Shown here piece after piece: positions 32,898-46,254 of a DNA stretch of 64,000 nucleotides. This DNA comes from Neocallimastix lanati (nom. inval.) (lineage: Eukaryota > Neocallimastigomycota > Neocallimastigomycetes > Neocallimastigales > Neocallimastigaceae). Where the stretch lies: NCBI GenBank assembly GCA_016946835.1, contig JACVTC010000132.1, positions 173,501-237,500 of the forward strand, written 5' to 3'. The notes beneath the pieces were generated by a model. The model worked only from the letters and a program-made list of their open reading frames with translations, made no database searches and was not told where the DNA came from. Each line of letters starts with the position of its first letter. Positions within the stretch are counted from its first letter, which is position 1. Made by a program: the position numbers and the translations under genes.

Positions 32898-34658
32898 ATG
32901 AAATCTATTCTATTTTCATATATTATTACATTAACTTTAACATTAACTAGTAGTATAGTTTATGGAGCAGGAGCAAGTTCTTTTAGTAATGTTACTCCTG
33001 GTAAGTCTATAAAGGATTTAGCTAATCATAATCCATTGTTTACTCATAGATATAGTGCTGACCCAGGTGTTATGGTTTATAATAATAGAGTTTATATCTA
33101 TGCTACTAATGATGGTGATGTTGCCAATAAATTTACAGACGATAATACTTATAATCATATTAAATCACTTAATGTCATGTCTTCTGAAGATTTAGTTAAT
33201 TGGACAGATCATGGTTCAATCTTAGTTGCTGGTAATAATGGTGCTGCTAAATGGGCTGGTAATTCATGGGCTCCATGTGCTACTTATAAAAAAGTTAATG
33301 GAAAGGATAAATTCTTCCTTTACTTTGCTAATAATGCTAATGGAATTGGTGTTTTAACTAGTGATTCTCCTACTGGTCCTTTCAAAGATCCAATTGGTAA
33401 AGCTCTTATCACTCGTCAATCTCCAAATTGTGGTGATGTCGTTTGGCTTTTTGATCCAGCTGTTTTAATTGATACTGATGGTACTGGTTACCTTTACTTC
33501 GGTGGTGGTGTTCCAAAAGGTAAGGAAGCTGATCCAGGAACTATTAGAGTTGTTAAATTAGGAGACGATATGATTAGTCTTGCCGGAACTCCACAACTTA
33601 TTGATACTCCATATGTATTTGAAGATTCTGGTATAAATAAAATTGGAAATACCTATTATTATTCTTACTGCGCCAATTGGTCTGCACGTGATCCTTATGG
33701 ACAAGCTGCAATTCTTTATATGACTAGTAGTAATCCAATGGGTCCATTCACTTATCAAGGTGTCTGTTTAAATAATCCAGGAAAAGATTTCCAAACTTAT
33801 GGAAATAATCATCATACTATTATTGAATTCAAAAATAAATATTACATTTTCTATCATACCGAATGGCTTAATAAGCAAGTTTTCGGAACTCAAAAGGGTT
33901 ATCGTACTTCCTTTGTTAATGAAATTACATTCAGTAATGGCAAATTTGAAAAAGCTAAGGGTACCTACGAAGGTGTATCACAATTGAGTGATGTAGATGG
34001 CAGTAAGGTTAATAACGCTTCTAGTTTTGCTTGGCAATATGGTATTACTATTAAGGGTCAAGATAATGTTCTTCCTGTCAATTATGTTAAAGGAGCTTGG
34101 ACAGGTATTTCCAATGTCGATTTAGGTAATGCTAAATCTATTACTCTTAAAGCTTATGCTCCAAATGGTGCTACTATTAAGGTTTGTGTTGGAAGTGAAA
34201 ATGGAACTGTTCTTGGTTATGTTGATATTCCAAAGGGTAACAGTTTACAAAATGTTACAGGAAATCTTGATAATGCTTCAGGAACAAAGAATCTTTTCTT
34301 AGTTTCTTCTGGTGATGCTACCATTGAATCATGGCAACTTACTGGAGGTAATAGTAGCAGCACTCCATCACCATCCAATGGATCTAGTAACTGTTGGTCT
34401 CAATCCTTAGGTTATGGTTGTTGTAGCGATTGTATTAATGTCATTATGACCGATAATGATGGTGAATGGGGAGTAGAAAATGATGATTGGTGTGGTATTC
34501 CAAAGACTTGTAATTCCAATAATGTCAGTAGTTCATGCAGCGGTGCCCAAGGTTATCCTTGCTGTAAATCCACTTGTTTATCATATTTCCAAGATAGCGA
34601 TGGTGAATGGGGTGTTGAAAATGATGATTGGTGTTTAATTAATAAATCTATTTGTTAA
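32898..34658 (+). CDS. GH43 glycosidase with CBM6-like module and two fungal dockerins (copy B)
   Basis: Same length (586 residues) and domain order as the enzyme at 16291: signal peptide 1-23, GH43 propeller, CBM6-like module, Ser/Pro linker, two dockerins. The catalytic residues Asp55, Asp186 and Glu242 are kept, as are all dockerin cysteines. Roughly 27 residues differ from copy A. Residues 1-66 are identical and 297-497 have one change, while 67-296 carry about 20, with clusters at 207-214 (DGKDAAPK versus KGKEADPG), 264-273 and 223-226. These lie in propeller loops on either side of the catalytic Glu in sequence, so substrate preference might differ; this is inference. Expected to be secreted and attached to the cellulosome, acting on arabinoxylan or xylo-oligosaccharides. 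No intron is evident. Confidence 0.93.
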   Translation: MKSILFSYIITLTLTLTSSIVYGAGASSFSNVTPGKSIKDLANHNPLFTHRYSADPGVMVYNNRVYIYATNDGDVANKFTDDNTYNHIKSLNVMSSEDLVNWTDHGSILVAGNNGAAKWAGNSWAPCATYKKVNGKDKFFLYFANNANGIGVLTSDSPTGPFKDPIGKALITRQSPNCGDVVWLFDPAVLIDTDGTGYLYFGGGVPKGKEADPGTIRVVKLGDDMISLAGTPQLIDTPYVFEDSGINKIGNTYYYSYCANWSARDPYGQAAILYMTSSNPMGPFTYQGVCLNNPGKDFQTYGNNHHTIIEFKNKYYIFYHTEWLNKQVFGTQKGYRTSFVNEITFSNGKFEKAKGTYEGVSQLSDVDGSKVNNASSFAWQYGITIKGQDNVLPVNYVKGAWTGISNVDLGNAKSITLKAYAPNGATIKVCVGSENGTVLGYVDIPKGNSLQNVTGNLDNASGTKNLFLVSSGDATIESWQLTGGNSSSTPSPSNGSSNCWSQSLGYGCCSDCINVIMTDNDGEWGVENDDWCGIPKTCNSNNVSSSCSGAQGYPCCKSTCLSYFQDSDGEWGVENDDWCLINKSIC

Positions 34659-34720
34659 TAAATTCAGAAAAAAAAATAAAAAAAAATAACGGAAAAAAGA
34701 AAATAAATATAATATATAAA

Positions 34721-34796
34721 CATTATTGCTTGATGTAATAATGTGTATTATCTTTGTTATTTTTATATATAAATATTATTACTCGATGTAATAATA
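34721..34796 (+). other. Paired hairpins in the GH43 3' region (copy B)
   Basis: Counterparts of the copy A hairpins: 34721-34743 (loop TTGAT) and 34774-34796 (loop TCGAT, 9-bp perfect stem). The sequence between and around them has diverged more than the stems. Confidence 0.6.
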
Positions 34797-35032
34797 AATT
34801 TAAGTATTTATAAATTTATATATATTATAAAACTTTTTAAATTATACTTTACATTTTAAAAGTATTAAAAATGATAAAAAAATTTTTTTTAAAGCAAAAA
34901 AAAAAAAAAAAAAAAATAAAAAAAAAAAATAAAATAAAAATTAAATAAAGTCAATAAATAACTAAATAATTAATAAAATAAATATTTTCTTAAATTTTTA
35001 AATTTTTTGAGTATTAAATATTTTTTTAAAAA

Positions 35033-35258
35033 TAGGAAGAGAAATACACTTCCAGTGCTTTATTAAATAGATGAATATATATTTTATGTATTACATTTAT
35101 TAAAATATTTATATGTATATTATAAAATTTAAAGATAAAAATAAAATGCATGTAAAAGATTTATAAAAGATTAAGTAAAATAAAAAAAAATAATAATAAT
35201 AATAAATTAATTAATCGTAGAAAATTTAATGTAATAAAGAATAAAAATAAGTTCAAAT
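35033..35258 (+). repeat. Downstream block of the GH43 duplication
   Basis: Counterpart of 21111-21318. Here it lies only about 180 bp from the end of the main copy B block and is followed directly by a LINE fragment. Confidence 0.75.
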
Positions 35259-36320
35259 TTAGAAAATGGAAAAACTCATCATGTATTATTAATCATTTCA
35301 CTAATAATATTCCTACTATGTCACATTACTCATGGACTAAAGAATCAAGGACTTTGGATAAGAAATTAAATGTTAAAAAAATAAGTGAAATAAAAAAGTT
35401 TTATTGGGAAAGAGATGTCTTCAAACCTTCAAAAGCTAAAAAAGCAATTATTTACAAGGAGAATGATTTTGGATTTATTTCAGAAATCAAAAACTTAACA
35501 TTTCAATATTCTAAGTATCAGTTGGGATTTTTTTGGATTTCTCGAATTAGGTGTGGTTTTAAATTTGACATAAGTATTTCCGTTAAAAGTCTCAGAAGAT
35601 TGTACTAAATGTTGCTTTTGTTTTGGTGTTAGTGTACCTAGTTTTTCTCACTGGATCTTTGCTTGTAAAGAATAGGAAAATTACAGAAATAATTCTTTAC
35701 CCTTTCTAAATGATCTCTTTTTGAAGTTTGCAATGATAATTGAACAAAAATCCTTGGAATGTTTCTTTAGATTCAGAAAAGGGTTATGATAATAATATTC
35801 ATTACTTTATATTGAGTGCTCTTCTTGGTGGGCGTTCAATATATGAAAAAATTAAACTTATTTTTGGGGAACAAAGACAATTAGTTGACAATATTTTTAA
35901 ATAAAGTTCAACTTCGTCGATTGTTCCGTATTTTTTGGGATTGAGGAGTTTCTAACAAACGTAATACCTTTAATTTGTCGATCTTTTGGAATACTAATGA
36001 AATGGTATTCCGTTGAATTTACCGTTGCCTAGAGCGTCGACATCGAAATGATAAGACATGGATTTTCGCCTCCCTATAAAAAAACTAATACAGATTCGTT
36101 AGATAACACTAATACTGAAATTATTACTCGCAATAACGGACGTGGTGTTATCATCGATGAATGGGAAAAGTTAGAGGCTATTGCTTATAAGGCACTTTTA
36201 TAATTTTATAATATATAATATTTTATTTCATGTATTTTATTATTTTTTTTCTTTAAAATCATGTAATTTTAATATTATTATAAATTAAATAAAGTTATCT
36301 TTAAGTCTAAAAAAAAAAAA
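35259..36320 (+). mobile_element. 5'-truncated LINE with poly-A tail
   Basis: Coding text (see next entry) is followed by AATAAA at 36288-36293 and an A run at 36309-36320 preceded by CTTTAAGTCT. The left end joins the duplicated block at about 35258. It belongs to the same family as the LINE at 18721 but is a different insertion with a different 3' tail. Confidence 0.7.
35265..36202 (+). pseudogene. LINE C-terminal coding fragment
   Basis: Open text includes WTKESRTLDKKL (compare WTKESRTLKRKL at 19.25 kb), FYWERDV and FFWISRIRCGFKFD, then in other frames a Cys/His knuckle (FSHWIFACKE) and SALLGGRSIYEKIK. It ends at a stop near 36202. Several frameshifts and stops; no RT palm. Confidence 0.7.
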
Positions 36321-37148
36321 GTAAAATAAAAAAAAAAATTTTATAAAAAAGGACTTTTTAAAAAATAATAAATAAAATATATTTATTTTATAAAATATTA
36401 TAAAAACTATAAAATGAAATATATATAAAATAAATGTATTACATATTGAAAAATTTTAAAATATAAATATTTTTTTATTTTTATTAATTTATTTATTTCA
36501 GTATTAAATAATAGAAGATAATTAAATAAATATAAACAATAAAAAAAAATAAACTATTTTCTCCATATTTAATTAAGCGTAGTACTATAGTACAAAAAGG
36601 ATATATTCAAACAGTAAATTTTTTTTTTATATAAGACTAAAAAAGAAAAAAAGAATTAAAATTAAAAATTATAAAAATATTAGGTAAAATAATATTTGTA
36701 TTAATAGTAATAATTAAATGTAAACACAAAATTTTTAAACTTTGATAGATACACTTTATATATATATATTTATATTTTAATAATTATTATTTAAATTTTT
36801 ATTATTATCAAGATTTTAATACTTAAATAATTTATAATCGATTAATAGATTTTTGATTATTTAATGAACTATTTTTTTTTTTTTTTTTGTTTTTTTTTTA
36901 AATTATTTAATTAAATTAATATTAATATACATATTTATTTTTATTTAAAATATAATATTTCTTTGAATTTGTAATGGCAATAAATAAATGATATTATTAA
37001 AATTAATAAAAGATTTTTTTTGTTTTTTTGATCTTACATTATGACATAATTAATTCGATAAAATATTCGTATAAATAATATACATATTTTAAATATATAT
37101 ATATGTTTTTTTTTTTTTTTAGATTCATTTTATTATATTGTATTGTAT
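36321..37148. other. PFL-1 downstream region
   Basis: AT-rich, no gene. Shared with unit 2 (46031-46240 plus 47195-47814), including the block GTAGTACTATAGTACAAAAA, a short palindrome, at about 36580. Confidence 0.6.
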
Positions 37149-39578
37149 TTACATCTTTTCGTGGAAAGTACGAGCAATAACTTCCTTTTGTTGAGCTGGA
37201 GTTAACTTAACAAAGTTGACGGCATAACCAGAAACACGAATAGTAAGGTTTGGATAGTTTTCAGGATGAGCCATAGCATCTTCTAAAGTTTCACGCTTAA
37301 GAACATTAACATTAAGATGGTGAGCACCCTTTGTGAAATAACCATCTAATAAACCAGAAAGGTTTCCTTGACGTTCCTTTAAGGTCTTACCGATAGTGTT
37401 TGGAACAATAGAGAAGGTATTAGAAATACCATCCATACAAGAATCATAATTAACCTTAGCCACTGAAGAAAGAGAAGCAACAGCACCAGAAAATTCACGA
37501 CCGTGCATTGGGTTACAACCTGGAGCGAATGGTTGACCAGCCTTACGACCATCTGGAGTGGAACCAGTCTTCTTACCATAAACGACGTTGGAAGTAATGG
37601 TAAGAATAGAAAGAGTATGGGTAGCACCACGATAAGTTGGGGTCTTTCTTAATTTAGTAATAAGCTTGTCGGTAACAGTACGAGCAAAGAAATCAACACG
37701 GTCATCATCATTACCGAATTTAGGGAAATCACCTTCAACCTTGAAGTCAACGGTTAAACCAGTCTTCGGATCACGGATTGGAGTAACTTTAGCATACTTA
37801 ATAGCGGAGAAGGAATCAGCAACAACAGAAAGACCAGCAACTCCAAAGGCCATAAGACGACGGACATCAGTATCGTGAAGTGCCATTTGAAGGGATTCAT
37901 AGCAATATTGATCGTGACAGAAATGAATAACATTCATGGTGTTAACGTAAAGCTTGGCAATCCAGTCCATAGCCTTGTCATAAGTTTCCCACATCCAATC
38001 GAATGGAATTGGTCCTTCTGGAACTGGACCGAAATCTGGACCAACTTGCTTACCAGTTCTTTCATCCTTACCATGGTTAAGAACGTAAAGCATAAGCTTG
38101 GCAAGGTTACAACGAGCACCAAAGAATTGCATATCCTTACCAATTCTCATGGCAGAGACACAGCAAGCAATTCCGTAGTCATCACCAAATCTGGCTGACA
38201 TAAGCGCATCAGATTCGTATTGAATGGAAGAGGTATCAATAGAAACCTTAGTGGCAAAGTCTTTAAAGTTCTTTGGAAGAGCCTTGTTCCAGAGGACAGT
38301 GATATTTGGTTCTGGAGCTGGGCCTAAGTTGTAGAGAGTGTTAAGAACACGGAAGGAAGTCTTGGTAACTAAGGTACGACCATCGCTTCCCATACCACCA
38401 AGAGACATAGTAACCCAAGTTGGATCACCAGCAAATAAGTCATTGTATTCTGGAGTACGTAAGTGACGAGCAAAACGTAACTTTAAGATAAGATTATCAA
38501 CGATTTCTTGAGCTTCAGATTCAGTGATAACACCATTCTTTAAATCATTTTCAAAGAAACAATCAAGGAAGGCATCAACACGACCAAGAGACATAGCAGC
38601 ACCATCTTGTTCCTTGATTGAACCTAAGTAACCAAAGTAAACGAATTGAGTAGCTTCTCTAGCATTCTTGGCTGGCTTAGTAATATCAATACCATACGAC
38701 TTTGCCATTTGAGTAAGTTGCTTAAGAGCCTTAATTTGATCAGCAACTTCACCAATTAATTTCATAGTTGGTTCATCCATTTGTTTCTTTTGTAATTCAG
38801 CCTTATCTTTTTCCTTTTGAGCAATAAGACGATCAGTACCATAAAGAGCAACACGACGGTAATCACCAATAATACGACCACGACCGTAACCATCTGGTAA
38901 ACCAGTCATAATAGCGTTAGAACGACCAGCTCTCATTTCCTTTGAGTAGATATCAAAGACAGCAGTATTATGAGTCTTACGGAAATCTGTGAAAATATGT
39001 TCAACCTCCTTATCCATTGGAACATTAACAGCTTTAAGAGCATTTTTGACCATGTTGACACCACCAAATGGCTTAATGGCTCTTTTGAGTGGAACATCAG
39101 TTTGGTAACCATAGATTACTTCATTGTCTTTATCAAGGTATCCTGGTTTATGAGAAGTAATAGTAGATGGTGTGTGTGGATCGACGTCGTATAAACCACC
39201 ATTAGCACGTTCCTTAGCTAAATATTCTTCAGCCTTAGCAAAAAGCTTTTTGGTCTTTTCAGTTGGACCAGCAAGGAAGGAACCATCACCTTCGTATGGA
39301 GTATAGTGCTTCTTAATCCAGCCTTCAACATCAATTTCACTCTTGGCAGCAGCATCCTTGGTAATACATGGAGCTTGAGTAGCGTAGGTCTTAGATTGGA
39401 CAGATGGGAAGGAAGACCTCTTTGAGGTCTTAAGACCACTAGTGGTCATTGTAATGGTGTGGAAGCCACGAGAAGATTTACTGATTCTAACACCAGCAAT
39501 CTTAGTAGCAGCAACAGCATTAACTGAAACTGACTTAGCAATAACATTGTTTACTTCGCATAAAGTTAAACTTTCCAT
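37149..39578 (-). CDS. pfl: Pyruvate formate-lyase, hydrogenosomal (copy 1)
   Basis: An 809-residue glycyl-radical enzyme: pyruvate plus CoA gives formate plus acetyl-CoA. The active-site Cys pair is Cys472-Cys473 (GIACCVSAM). The radical Gly is Gly784 in [10 protein letters not shown], 25 residues from the end as in E. coli PflB. The first 80 or so residues are an extension rich in Ser, Thr, Ala and Lys with few acidic residues, resembling a hydrogenosomal presequence; gut-fungal PFL is known from hydrogenosomes and cytosol, so location is inferred. Activation needs a radical-SAM activase, not seen in this window. The Met at 39578 is followed at once by this extension and preceded by AT-rich leader. 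No intron. It differs from copy 2 at only two residues (Ile42 here is Thr; Asn348 here is Ser). Confidence 0.97.
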   Translation of the reverse strand: MESLTLCEVNNVIAKSVSVNAVAATKIAGVRISKSSRGFHTITMTTSGLKTSKRSSFPSVQSKTYATQAPCITKDAAAKSEIDVEGWIKKHYTPYEGDGSFLAGPTEKTKKLFAKAEEYLAKERANGGLYDVDPHTPSTITSHKPGYLDKDNEVIYGYQTDVPLKRAIKPFGGVNMVKNALKAVNVPMDKEVEHIFTDFRKTHNTAVFDIYSKEMRAGRSNAIMTGLPDGYGRGRIIGDYRRVALYGTDRLIAQKEKDKAELQKKQMDEPTMKLIGEVADQIKALKQLTQMAKSYGIDITKPAKNAREATQFVYFGYLGSIKEQDGAAMSLGRVDAFLDCFFENDLKNGVITESEAQEIVDNLILKLRFARHLRTPEYNDLFAGDPTWVTMSLGGMGSDGRTLVTKTSFRVLNTLYNLGPAPEPNITVLWNKALPKNFKDFATKVSIDTSSIQYESDALMSARFGDDYGIACCVSAMRIGKDMQFFGARCNLAKLMLYVLNHGKDERTGKQVGPDFGPVPEGPIPFDWMWETYDKAMDWIAKLYVNTMNVIHFCHDQYCYESLQMALHDTDVRRLMAFGVAGLSVVADSFSAIKYAKVTPIRDPKTGLTVDFKVEGDFPKFGNDDDRVDFFARTVTDKLITKLRKTPTYRGATHTLSILTITSNVVYGKKTGSTPDGRKAGQPFAPGCNPMHGREFSGAVASLSSVAKVNYDSCMDGISNTFSIVPNTIGKTLKERQGNLSGLLDGYFTKGAHHLNVNVLKRETLEDAMAHPENYPNLTIRVSGYAVNFVKLTPAQQKEVIARTFHEKM

Positions 39579-41079
39579 TTTATAATATATTATAAATAAA
39601 TATTAAAAAAATATATATTATTATTTGGTATATATATAGGTTATTGAAGTTATTAAAATTATTAATATTTTCTTTTAAAATAGATTTTTTTTATTATTAT
39701 TTTATTTGTTGATGAAAAAAAATTTTTTTAAGAAAATTTTTTCTTTATATATTTTAAAAATTTAATTAAAAATTTTTAAAATTATATTTATTAGGATAAA
39801 TTTAATTTATTACGCTTAAACTTAATTTAATTTAAATAAATAGATAAATAAATAAATAATAAATAAATAAATAATAAATAAATAATAAATAAATAAATAA
39901 TAAATAAATAACTAATAAATATATAAATAATAAATATAAATTAATATTTACTTATTTATCTATTTATTTATTTACATAATTGAAGGATTAATTAGCGAGC
40001 AATAATAAAAAGTAAAAAAAAAAAGTTTATATGGATCATTATTTTTTTTTTTAATGCGGCATGTGTGAAACGGAATTAAAAAAAATATATATATGTATTT
40101 GTATATATATATTTAAATATTAATAAAAATTAATAAAAAAATTAATATTGAACTTTTATAACAAAAAAAAATAAAGCTTTTAATTCTATTTATTAATTTG
40201 CTATCACATTTTTTTTAATTGATAATAATAAAAAATTTATATTATTCAAATAATCAACGTATTCCCATTCATAATTTAGCAAATATAACAATAAAAAAAT
40301 AAAAAAAATATAATAATGAATTTATTATTATATATAAAAATTTAAATTTAAAAAAAATAAATTTATTTTCAATTATTATTATTATTAATATTATTATTAA
40401 TATTATTATATTAATATTATTATTATTATTATTATTTATTATTATTATTATTATTTTTTATTATTATTATTTTTTATTATTATTATTTTTTATTATTATT
40501 ATTTTTTATCATTATTTATTATTATTTTTATAATTATTTTTATTATTATTTATTATTATTACTTATTATTATTTTTATTATTATTTATTATTTATTATTA
40601 TTATTTATTTTTATTATTATTGTTTATTATTGTTTATTATTATTTTAATTATTATTTTTAATATTATTTTTATTATTATTTTTATTATTATTTAAAATTT
40701 ATTTTATATATTTTTGTATTATTAAAATAAATTATTAAATTTATCTATTTATCTATTTATTTATTTGTTTATTCATTCATTCATTATTATTATTAATAAA
40801 ATATTTAAAAAATTTATTATTAAATACGTTTAAAATAATTTATCCATTTTTCTCATAATTTGATGTAGAACACCAAATGATATGTAATATAATTGGTTCA
40901 TAATAAATTATTACAATACAATTTTTATTAATAAATACATTTGTTTTTTTTTATTATTGGTTAAATAAAATTTATACTGTAATGATTTCTAGAAAATGTA
41001 ATAGTGATAAAAGGAATTTATTACGATTATATTTTAATATTTAAATGATGAAGTATGGAAAAATCATTTTAATATTTCA

Positions 41080-41169
<90 letters not shown>

Positions 41170-41714
41170 GTAATAAGTAAATGGAAATCTAATAAAATTA
41201 ATTGTTCATTTAAAATATTAACATAAATAATAATATCAAAATAGTAATAAAAACATAAAATATTTAATATTACATAATAATAAAAATTTTTATTACATTG
41301 CATTATTATAAATATAATAATAAAATTTAAAAAAATAATAAAATAAAGTAGAAAGTAAAAATAAAGAAAAAAATTTTTTTTGAATTTTGGAACTATTAAT
41401 GACTATAATATATGAATATAAATATTAGGGAAAGGGAAAAAATGAATAGGATGGAAGACCACTTTATTCAAGACATATTATTTTTGAAGTTAATAGAAAA
41501 ACTTTTAATATAAAACAATAGAATCAAATAATAATAATACTTTACAATATATCAGAGATAAGTTGTTATAAAATAATAATAATAATAATAATAATAATAG
41601 GAAAAATAATCTTATACCTTTAAAAATACAAAATAAGAATATATTGAATAATTATACAAATTCAAAAAAAAAAAAAATAGTACAATATATCAGAGATAAG
41701 TTGTAAAAAAAAAA

Positions 41715-41754
<40 letters not shown>

Positions 41755-41818
41755 GGAAAAATGATCTTATACCTTTAAAAATTCAAAGATAAGAATATAT
41801 TGAATAATTATACAAATT

Positions 41819-41857
<39 letters not shown>

Positions 41858-42596
41858 GAACTAAATAATTTTTTATGAATTACTATCTATCTATATCTAA
41901 TACTAAGAAAATTTTCTATTGATCAATCTACTTAAAAAGTTTTTAATAATTCATATAGTTCACTTAAATTTTTATTCTATCAAATTCAATAGTATAAATT
42001 AAAATAAAATTAAAAATCATATTATGTATTGTATTATTTTATACTTATTATTTATTATATTTATGAATTAAAAAAATATATATATTTAATGGACATAATC
42101 AGTATTCATATAAATATTTATTTATTAATTTTTTATTAATTAATTTATTTATTTTTAATTAATAAATTTATTTATTTACCATAAAATTAAAATATATATA
42201 AAATAAAATAAAATAAAAAAAAGATTATTTAATGGACGTAATAATCATTTTAAATATATATATATATTAATATTCATTAATTTATTGCTTTATTATTTTA
42301 TTGATAGATTAAATTTTTTAAATTTATATTAAAATAGATTTTTATAAAAATTTTTAATACTTTTTTTATATTTATTTATCTTTTATTTTATTTAACTTTT
42401 TATTCTAATTTATATTGTAATTAATATTTTTAAAAATGATATAAAAAGAAAAAAGTATTATTATTTATTTTTTTTTTTTAATAAAAGAAAAAAATAATAA
42501 TAATAAAATTTTTAAATACTTAATTTCTTTTTAACGAATAAAATTCAAATATGAATAAGTTATTATTTAATTTTTCTCTTAATATTATTTATATTA
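39579..42596. other. AT-rich region upstream of PFL-1
   Basis: No gene. It holds AAAT repeats (39838-39925), a long TTA-rich stretch (40370-40690), an AAT microsatellite (about 41083-41175) and a roughly 138-bp tandem duplication at 41544-41870 (each copy with TATATCAGAGATAAGTTGT) that unit 2 lacks. The PFL promoter must lie here, but no motif is convincing. Confidence 0.6.
41544..41870. repeat. Tandem duplication of about 138 bp
   Basis: Copies start at 41544 and 41682 with ACAATATATCAGAGATAAG, each containing an AAT run and ATCTTATACCTTTAAAAAT or a close variant. Present only in unit 1. Confidence 0.8.
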
Positions 42597-43853
<1,257 letters not shown>

Positions 43854-44480
43854 CTTTTTTTTTTTTGGGATAAACCAATTTAACTTTATTGCTTTTATTA
43901 TAAAAAAAAATTTTTTTAATTATTTTATTTTTTATATTTAAAAATTTCTCCGAATAGTAAATTATCATAAATATGTATAAATTAACATTATATATTTTAT
44001 AATAATAAGACATAAAAATCAAAAATAAAAAAATAAAAAAATAAAAAAAAAGATATAAATAAAGTTATCCAATTTTACCATTTTATATGTATAAAAAATA
44101 TATTATTTATTATCATAATATTTAATTATTCTTGTTCTTATAAATAACTAGTATATTCTATTTTTATTTTATTTTTATTATATATTAAAAAATTTTTATT
44201 TTATTTTTATTATATATTAAAAAAGAGTATTATTTTTATAATTTTTATTTTTTTTTTATTTTTATTTTTTAAATATTCAAAAAAGAAAAGTAATAAAAAT
44301 AAAATAATAAAAAAAAATTTTATTTAATTTAGAAAAAAGTAAAATATAAAATTAATAACATAATAATAATAATAATAATAAATAAATATTAGATTTCTTT
44401 TTTAATGATTCCATATTTAATAATTGAAAATATATGAAAATGAATTATTGAGTAACCATTTTGTAAAAATTTTATTTATA
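43854..44480. other. Spacer between TLDc genes 1 and 2
   Basis: AT-rich; about 44030-44480 matches 22020-22360, showing that this spacer was copied together with a TLDc end. Confidence 0.6.
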
Positions 44481-45659
44481 TTATTCAAATACAACTTGAT
44501 AAAATTCAAATTCAATAACAGTAAAAAATACTTTTCCATCATTAATTTCATATTCTATTTCTTCTCCTGAGAAATTACTTTGTGAATTTTTAGCACAACC
44601 CCCTGAATTTAAACTACCAGGACCAATAAAAAAGATATTATCACTAAATATAGGTCCATGATCAACAAGATCACATAAAGCAATTTTATCTTTAATAACA
44701 TTATAAACTTTGTTTTTAGATAAGGAAAAGCAAAAAGAATTATTATCTAAGATACAACCACTATGTGAAGTCCATACTTTATCTGTGTAGCCACCAAATC
44801 GAGTACCTTCTGTTGTTTTAATTAGTACTAAATTATTAGGAATATCATTACATAAAGAATGATACATATCGATAGAATTTCCATTTTCTGTCAATCTAAA
44901 TTTCAAAGACAAACTAATTTTGCTATTTTCTCTTCCAGGAATTTGTAATAAACGATTTTTAATGAAATTTAATTCATCTTCAGCTTTAATGACTCTAAAA
45001 TTATAATCAATTTTAAATTTCAATTCTTTAATTTCATTTTTCATATTATTTTTTCTTCTTCTAATTCATTTACTTTAGTATTCAAATTATTATTTTTCGA
45101 TTCTAATTCATTAACATTTTTATTCATATTATTTTTTTCTTCTTCTAATTCATTAATTTTATTACATAACATTCCTATAATATCATTATTGTTAGAATCC
45201 TTTCTCTTTAATCTTATTTCAATGGAAAATTCATCAGCTATAAATTTACCTTTAATAAATAAATTACAAGAAATATTTTCCTTAATATTATTAATAGAAA
45301 TATTATTTTTATCGAAAGAATCCAAAATCAATTTATATTTTATGAATATTATCATAAAGCTTAAATAATTAATTTTTTTGTTTCATAAAATCATCTTCGT
45401 TCATTTCTGTTATATAGTAAAAATTATTTATCACTTTTTTTTCATGAGCTGTTATTCTAATATAGGGTACATCGCTTATTTTAACTAACTGAATTTTTAT
45501 TTCATAATTCCTTTCAGAATATTTCAATACAAATTTTTTTTCTTCAAGAAGTTCTTCTTCTTTATAAACTATAATATCTGTACAATTATTATTATTATTA
45601 TTATTAATATTATTATTATTACTATTATTATTACTATTATTATTATTTAAAGAAAACAT
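44481..45659 (-). pseudogene. TLDc-domain protein 2, frameshifted
   Basis: Starts at ATG 45659 (MFSLNNNNSNNN) and carries the same N-terminal region, coiled coil (three 14-residue repeats) and TLDc domain as its neighbours. Three lesions break it: a stop after FMKQKN at about 45369, a small deletion near 45340 that shifts frame, and a missing A at about 45050 inside the coiled coil. The TLDc domain after the last break (LVLIKTTEGTRFGGYTDKVW, NNSFCFSLSKNKVYNV) is intact to its stop. Possible sequencing errors in A runs cannot be excluded for the last one. Confidence 0.75.
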
Positions 45660-46254
45660 TTTTTTGGGGGGATAAACCAATTTTACTATATTACTTATAT
45701 TAAAATAATATATATATTGAATATTTATATTTTTATACAGAATATAAAAATTGTTTTTTATGTCCTTTTTTTTTTTTTTTTTTTTATTATTATTGTAAAA
45801 AATAATAAAAAATTTATTCTATTTTTCTCTAATTATTCATTATAAAAATGATTTGATAATACAATTAAAAATATATATATGTATTATAAGTAGTTCTTCC
45901 TCTTCCCAAAGAATATTATCTATATTATTATTATTATTTTTAAAAGTCTTTTTTTTTTTTTTTTTTTTTTTTTAATACAATATTATTTTTTTTTTAAAAA
46001 AAAAAAAAAAAAAAAGAAACAAAGATTTTTAAAAAAAGGACTTTTTAAGAAATAATAAATATCAAATATATTTATTTTATTAAATATAATAAAAACTATA
46101 AAATGAAATATGTATAAAATAAATGTATTACACTAAAAGATAATAATTGAAAAATTTTAAAATATAAATATTTTTTGATTTTTTTTAATTTACTTATTTC
46201 AGTATTAAATAATAGAAGATAATTATTTATGAATTTATTTTTTAAATAAATATA
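45660..46254. other. AT-rich spacer
   Basis: No gene. It contains T and A runs at about 45950-46016. From 46031 it begins to match the downstream flank of PFL-1, so the border between duplication units 1 and 2 lies near 46031. Confidence 0.6.

Larger units (their letters stand above)
30260..34855 (+). repeat. Segmental duplication, GH43 copy B block
   Basis: Matches 14590-18265 in order. Specific to this copy are the expanded AAATAAT repeats (about 30384-30680 and 30833-30882), a second short piece of the upstream block (30690-30830), the SINE-like insertion (30963-31129) and the 310-bp tandem duplication (31238-31858). Confidence 0.85.

Noticed and set aside
33799-33987. Small plus-strand frames inside GH43 genes (also 17192-17380) and minus-strand frames at 16951-17151 and 33558-33758
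   Set aside because: Shifted or antisense shadows of the GH43 coding sequence.
37379-39439. Several frames of 69-107 codons overlapping PFL-1 (and the same at 48045-50105 in PFL-2)
   Set aside because: They are antisense or shifted-frame shadows of the strongly coding PFL genes.
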